64,000 nucleotides of DNA from Rhizobium chutanense. GTDB lineage: Bacteria > Pseudomonadota > Alphaproteobacteria > Rhizobiales > Rhizobiaceae. The notes below the pieces were generated by a model. That model was not told the DNA's origin. It was given only the letters and a program-made list of their open reading frames with translations, and made no database searches. The DNA is taken from the NCBI RefSeq assembly GCF_002531935.1, contig NZ_NWSV01000001.1:62001-126000 (forward strand), given 5' to 3'. The translations under genes were made by a program, and so were the position numbers. Positions 62,674 to 64,000 of the stretch are shown here, one piece after another (positions within the stretch are counted from its first letter, which is position 1; each line of letters opens with the position of its first letter).

Positions 62674-63565
62674 AGAGTTCTTCGTCCCGTACGAGCACTC
62701 TGGCTTCGTGCAGCAAGGCCGACACGAGCGGCGTAAAGGGCTCGCGATAGGGTGCAACAAGGCCGACCAGATGATGCGCCTCCGGCTCGACGATCGGAAT
62801 CATGCGGATTTCCACCGGAAAACCAAAGGATTTTGCCACATTGCGTGGCATGATGCTCGCCCAACGGCCAGTCCTGACATGCGAAAACAGCACGATCATC
62901 GAATTGGATTCGAGCGTCGGATGCACGGTCGCGCCTGCTTCGGTCAGGTGCCGATTGATGATTCGCCGGTTCTGCATGTCGGCCGTCAATAGACAAAGCC
63001 GAAGATCGCCGACCTCCTTCCAGGTCACGTTATCGCGATCGGACAGCGGGCTGCCCGCGGCGGTGATCAGATGATAGCGCTCGGCATAGAGCGGAACGCT
63101 GGTGACACGACCGAGCGGCTCGTTTTCGAGATAGGTGATGCCGGCGTCGATTTCGAGGTTTTCGAGCATGCTCAGCACCTGCAGCGAATTGCGCGAGACG
63201 ATCGAGAAGGTCACGCCGGGATGCCGCTCCTGAAACGGCGTGGTGATGCGCGACAGCATGGCGAGCGCCGTCGGAATGGCGGCGAGACGGATGTGGCCGG
63301 AAAGGCCGCGGCGGGCGGCGCGCATTTCCTCCCGCATGGTGCGGGTGTCGCCGACGATGCGCCGGGCCCATTCGAGCACGCGCTGCCCCTCCGGCGTCAG
63401 CCCCTGGAACCGCGAGCCGCGCTGCACCAACATGACGCCCAATTGATCCTCGAGCTGGCGGATGGCGGCCGAAAGTGTCGGCTGCGAAATCCCGCACTCC
63501 TCGGCGGCGCGGCCGAAATGCTTTTCATTGGCAAGGGCGATAAAGAATTCCAGCTTGTCGATCAT
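62672..63565 (-). CDS. LysR-family regulator, probable regulator of the fds operon
   Basis: This 297-residue protein has an N-terminal HTH (LEFFIALANEKHFGRAAEEC, recognition SQPTLSAAIRQLEDQLG) and a LysR substrate-binding domain (HIRLAAIPTALAMLSRITTP). It lies directly upstream of fdsG on the same strand, as FdsR-type regulators do in other proteobacteria. The likely start is ATG 63565 (MIDKLEFF); the frame runs to 63625. Confidence 0.9.
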   Translation of the reverse strand: MIDKLEFFIALANEKHFGRAAEECGISQPTLSAAIRQLEDQLGVMLVQRGSRFQGLTPEGQRVLEWARRIVGDTRTMREEMRAARRGLSGHIRLAAIPTALAMLSRITTPFQERHPGVTFSIVSRNSLQVLSMLENLEIDAGITYLENEPLGRVTSVPLYAERYHLITAAGSPLSDRDNVTWKEVGDLRLCLLTADMQNRRIINRHLTEAGATVHPTLESNSMIVLFSHVRTGRWASIMPRNVAKSFGFPVEIRMIPIVEPEAHHLVGLVAPYREPFTPLVSALLHEARVLVRDEEL

Positions 63566-63643
63566 CCCCTTATCTTCGACGCAGCAGCCGCGCTCCGCAA
63601 GGGCGGTTGCTAAAGACCACCGCACAGTTTTGCCCGACGGGCT

Positions 63644-63985
63644 TTAAAGATTTTCTGCAATCGGAAAAAGATCGAACAGCGATTCGAGGAAGGCAAGCAC
63701 GCTGACATTGCCGATGCTGTAATAGACCAGCCTGCCCTGGCGGCGCGTATTGACCAGGCCTTCGAGCCGCAAACGCGCAAGCTGCTGCGAGACCATCGCC
63801 TGCTGTATGCCGAGAATATTTTCGATTTCACCGACCGTCCGCTCCTCTTTCGCCAGGATGCAGAGGATCAGAAGTCGGGTGTGATGCGCCAAAGCTTTCA
63901 GCAGATCGCTCGCCTCATGGGCTTTTCCAGCGAGTATGTGCAGTTCCTGGCCGGTCATCCCCGGCTCCGGTTTAGGCAACGGCAT
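63644..63985 (-). CDS. ArsR-family transcriptional regulator
   Basis: This 113-residue winged-helix repressor has LLKALAHHTRLLILCILAKE at about residues 28-47, recognition helix QAMVSQQLARLRLEGLV and wing RRQGRLVYYSI. There is a single cysteine in helix 2 (ILCIL). BigR/SqrR sulfide sensors need two, so sulfide sensing is not supported. The inducer is unknown. ATG 63985 or 63958 may be the start. Its target is not evident in this window. Confidence 0.85.
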   Translation of the reverse strand: MPLPKPEPGMTGQELHILAGKAHEASDLLKALAHHTRLLILCILAKEERTVGEIENILGIQQAMVSQQLARLRLEGLVNTRRQGRLVYYSIGNVSVLAFLESLFDLFPIAENL

Positions 63986-64000
63986 TCGATATCTCGGAAG

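Overview
The window looks like chromosomal DNA of a fast-growing rhizobium (Rhizobium etli/leguminosarum type). The evidence is its GC-rich codon use, alphaproteobacterial housekeeping genes (aerobic cobaltochelatase cobS/cobT, ALA-synthase-type hemA, FdsGBA-type formate dehydrogenase, tamA/tamB), a CTTGAC-N17-CTATAG promoter, and palindromic intergenic repeats of the kind found in Rhizobiaceae. This assignment comes from family knowledge; no search was run.

Layout. 1-6.9 kb: the start of hisC, a methyltransferase, gloB, a cupin gene, an EamA exporter, a DUF3108 envelope protein, rpmB (L28), a queuosine-precursor transporter (VUT/YhhQ) behind a possible preQ1 pseudoknot, a small P-loop kinase and a phytase-like exported protein. 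6.9-14.2 kb: cobT/cobS, a J-domain protein divergent from bolA, then aroK-aroB-CBS-domain membrane protein as an overlapping operon. 14.3-23.1 kb: a small membrane protein, xerD, accA, an L,D-transpeptidase lipoprotein, tusA, an A/T-richer orphan gene, a His-rich CobW-type metallochaperone with a D,D-carboxypeptidase, and an M20 amidohydrolase.

23.1-29.1 kb is the accessory region. It begins at tRNA-Arg(CCT). It holds a roughly 3-kb element bounded by inverted, multiply repeated GTTTGTCCCTGA-like ends. Inside are an XRE regulator with a 40-bp perfect palindromic promoter/operator, an exported orphan protein, and what looks like the C-terminal remnant of a TniQ-type transposition protein. Beyond the element come a DUF982 gene, a tRNA-like 3' fragment, a HisKA_2 sensor kinase and two small orphan genes.

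29.1-42.4 kb: small envelope proteins, a BON protein, dxr, and a GH127 beta-L-arabinofuranosidase/ABC-transporter operon. That operon is headed by its own LacI regulator and a pair of matching operators. hemA and a glycine-zipper lipoprotein follow. 42.5-50.6 kb: tamA and a very large tamB in which a 107-residue unit is repeated seven times with an exact 321-bp period. 50.6-56.4 kb: a palindromic repeat, an Lrp-type regulator divergent from arginase and ornithine aminotransferase, then cheW and a soluble two-PAS chemoreceptor ending in WEEF. 56.4-64 kb: fdsG-fdsB-fdsA-fdhD-fdsD, with an upstream LysR gene and an ArsR regulator.

The most interesting signals are the TniQ-remnant element with its palindrome-controlled XRE/exported-protein pair, the exact-period TamB repeats, the LacI operator pair that argues against the longest-ORF start, and the candidate preQ1 riboswitch overlapping a start codon.
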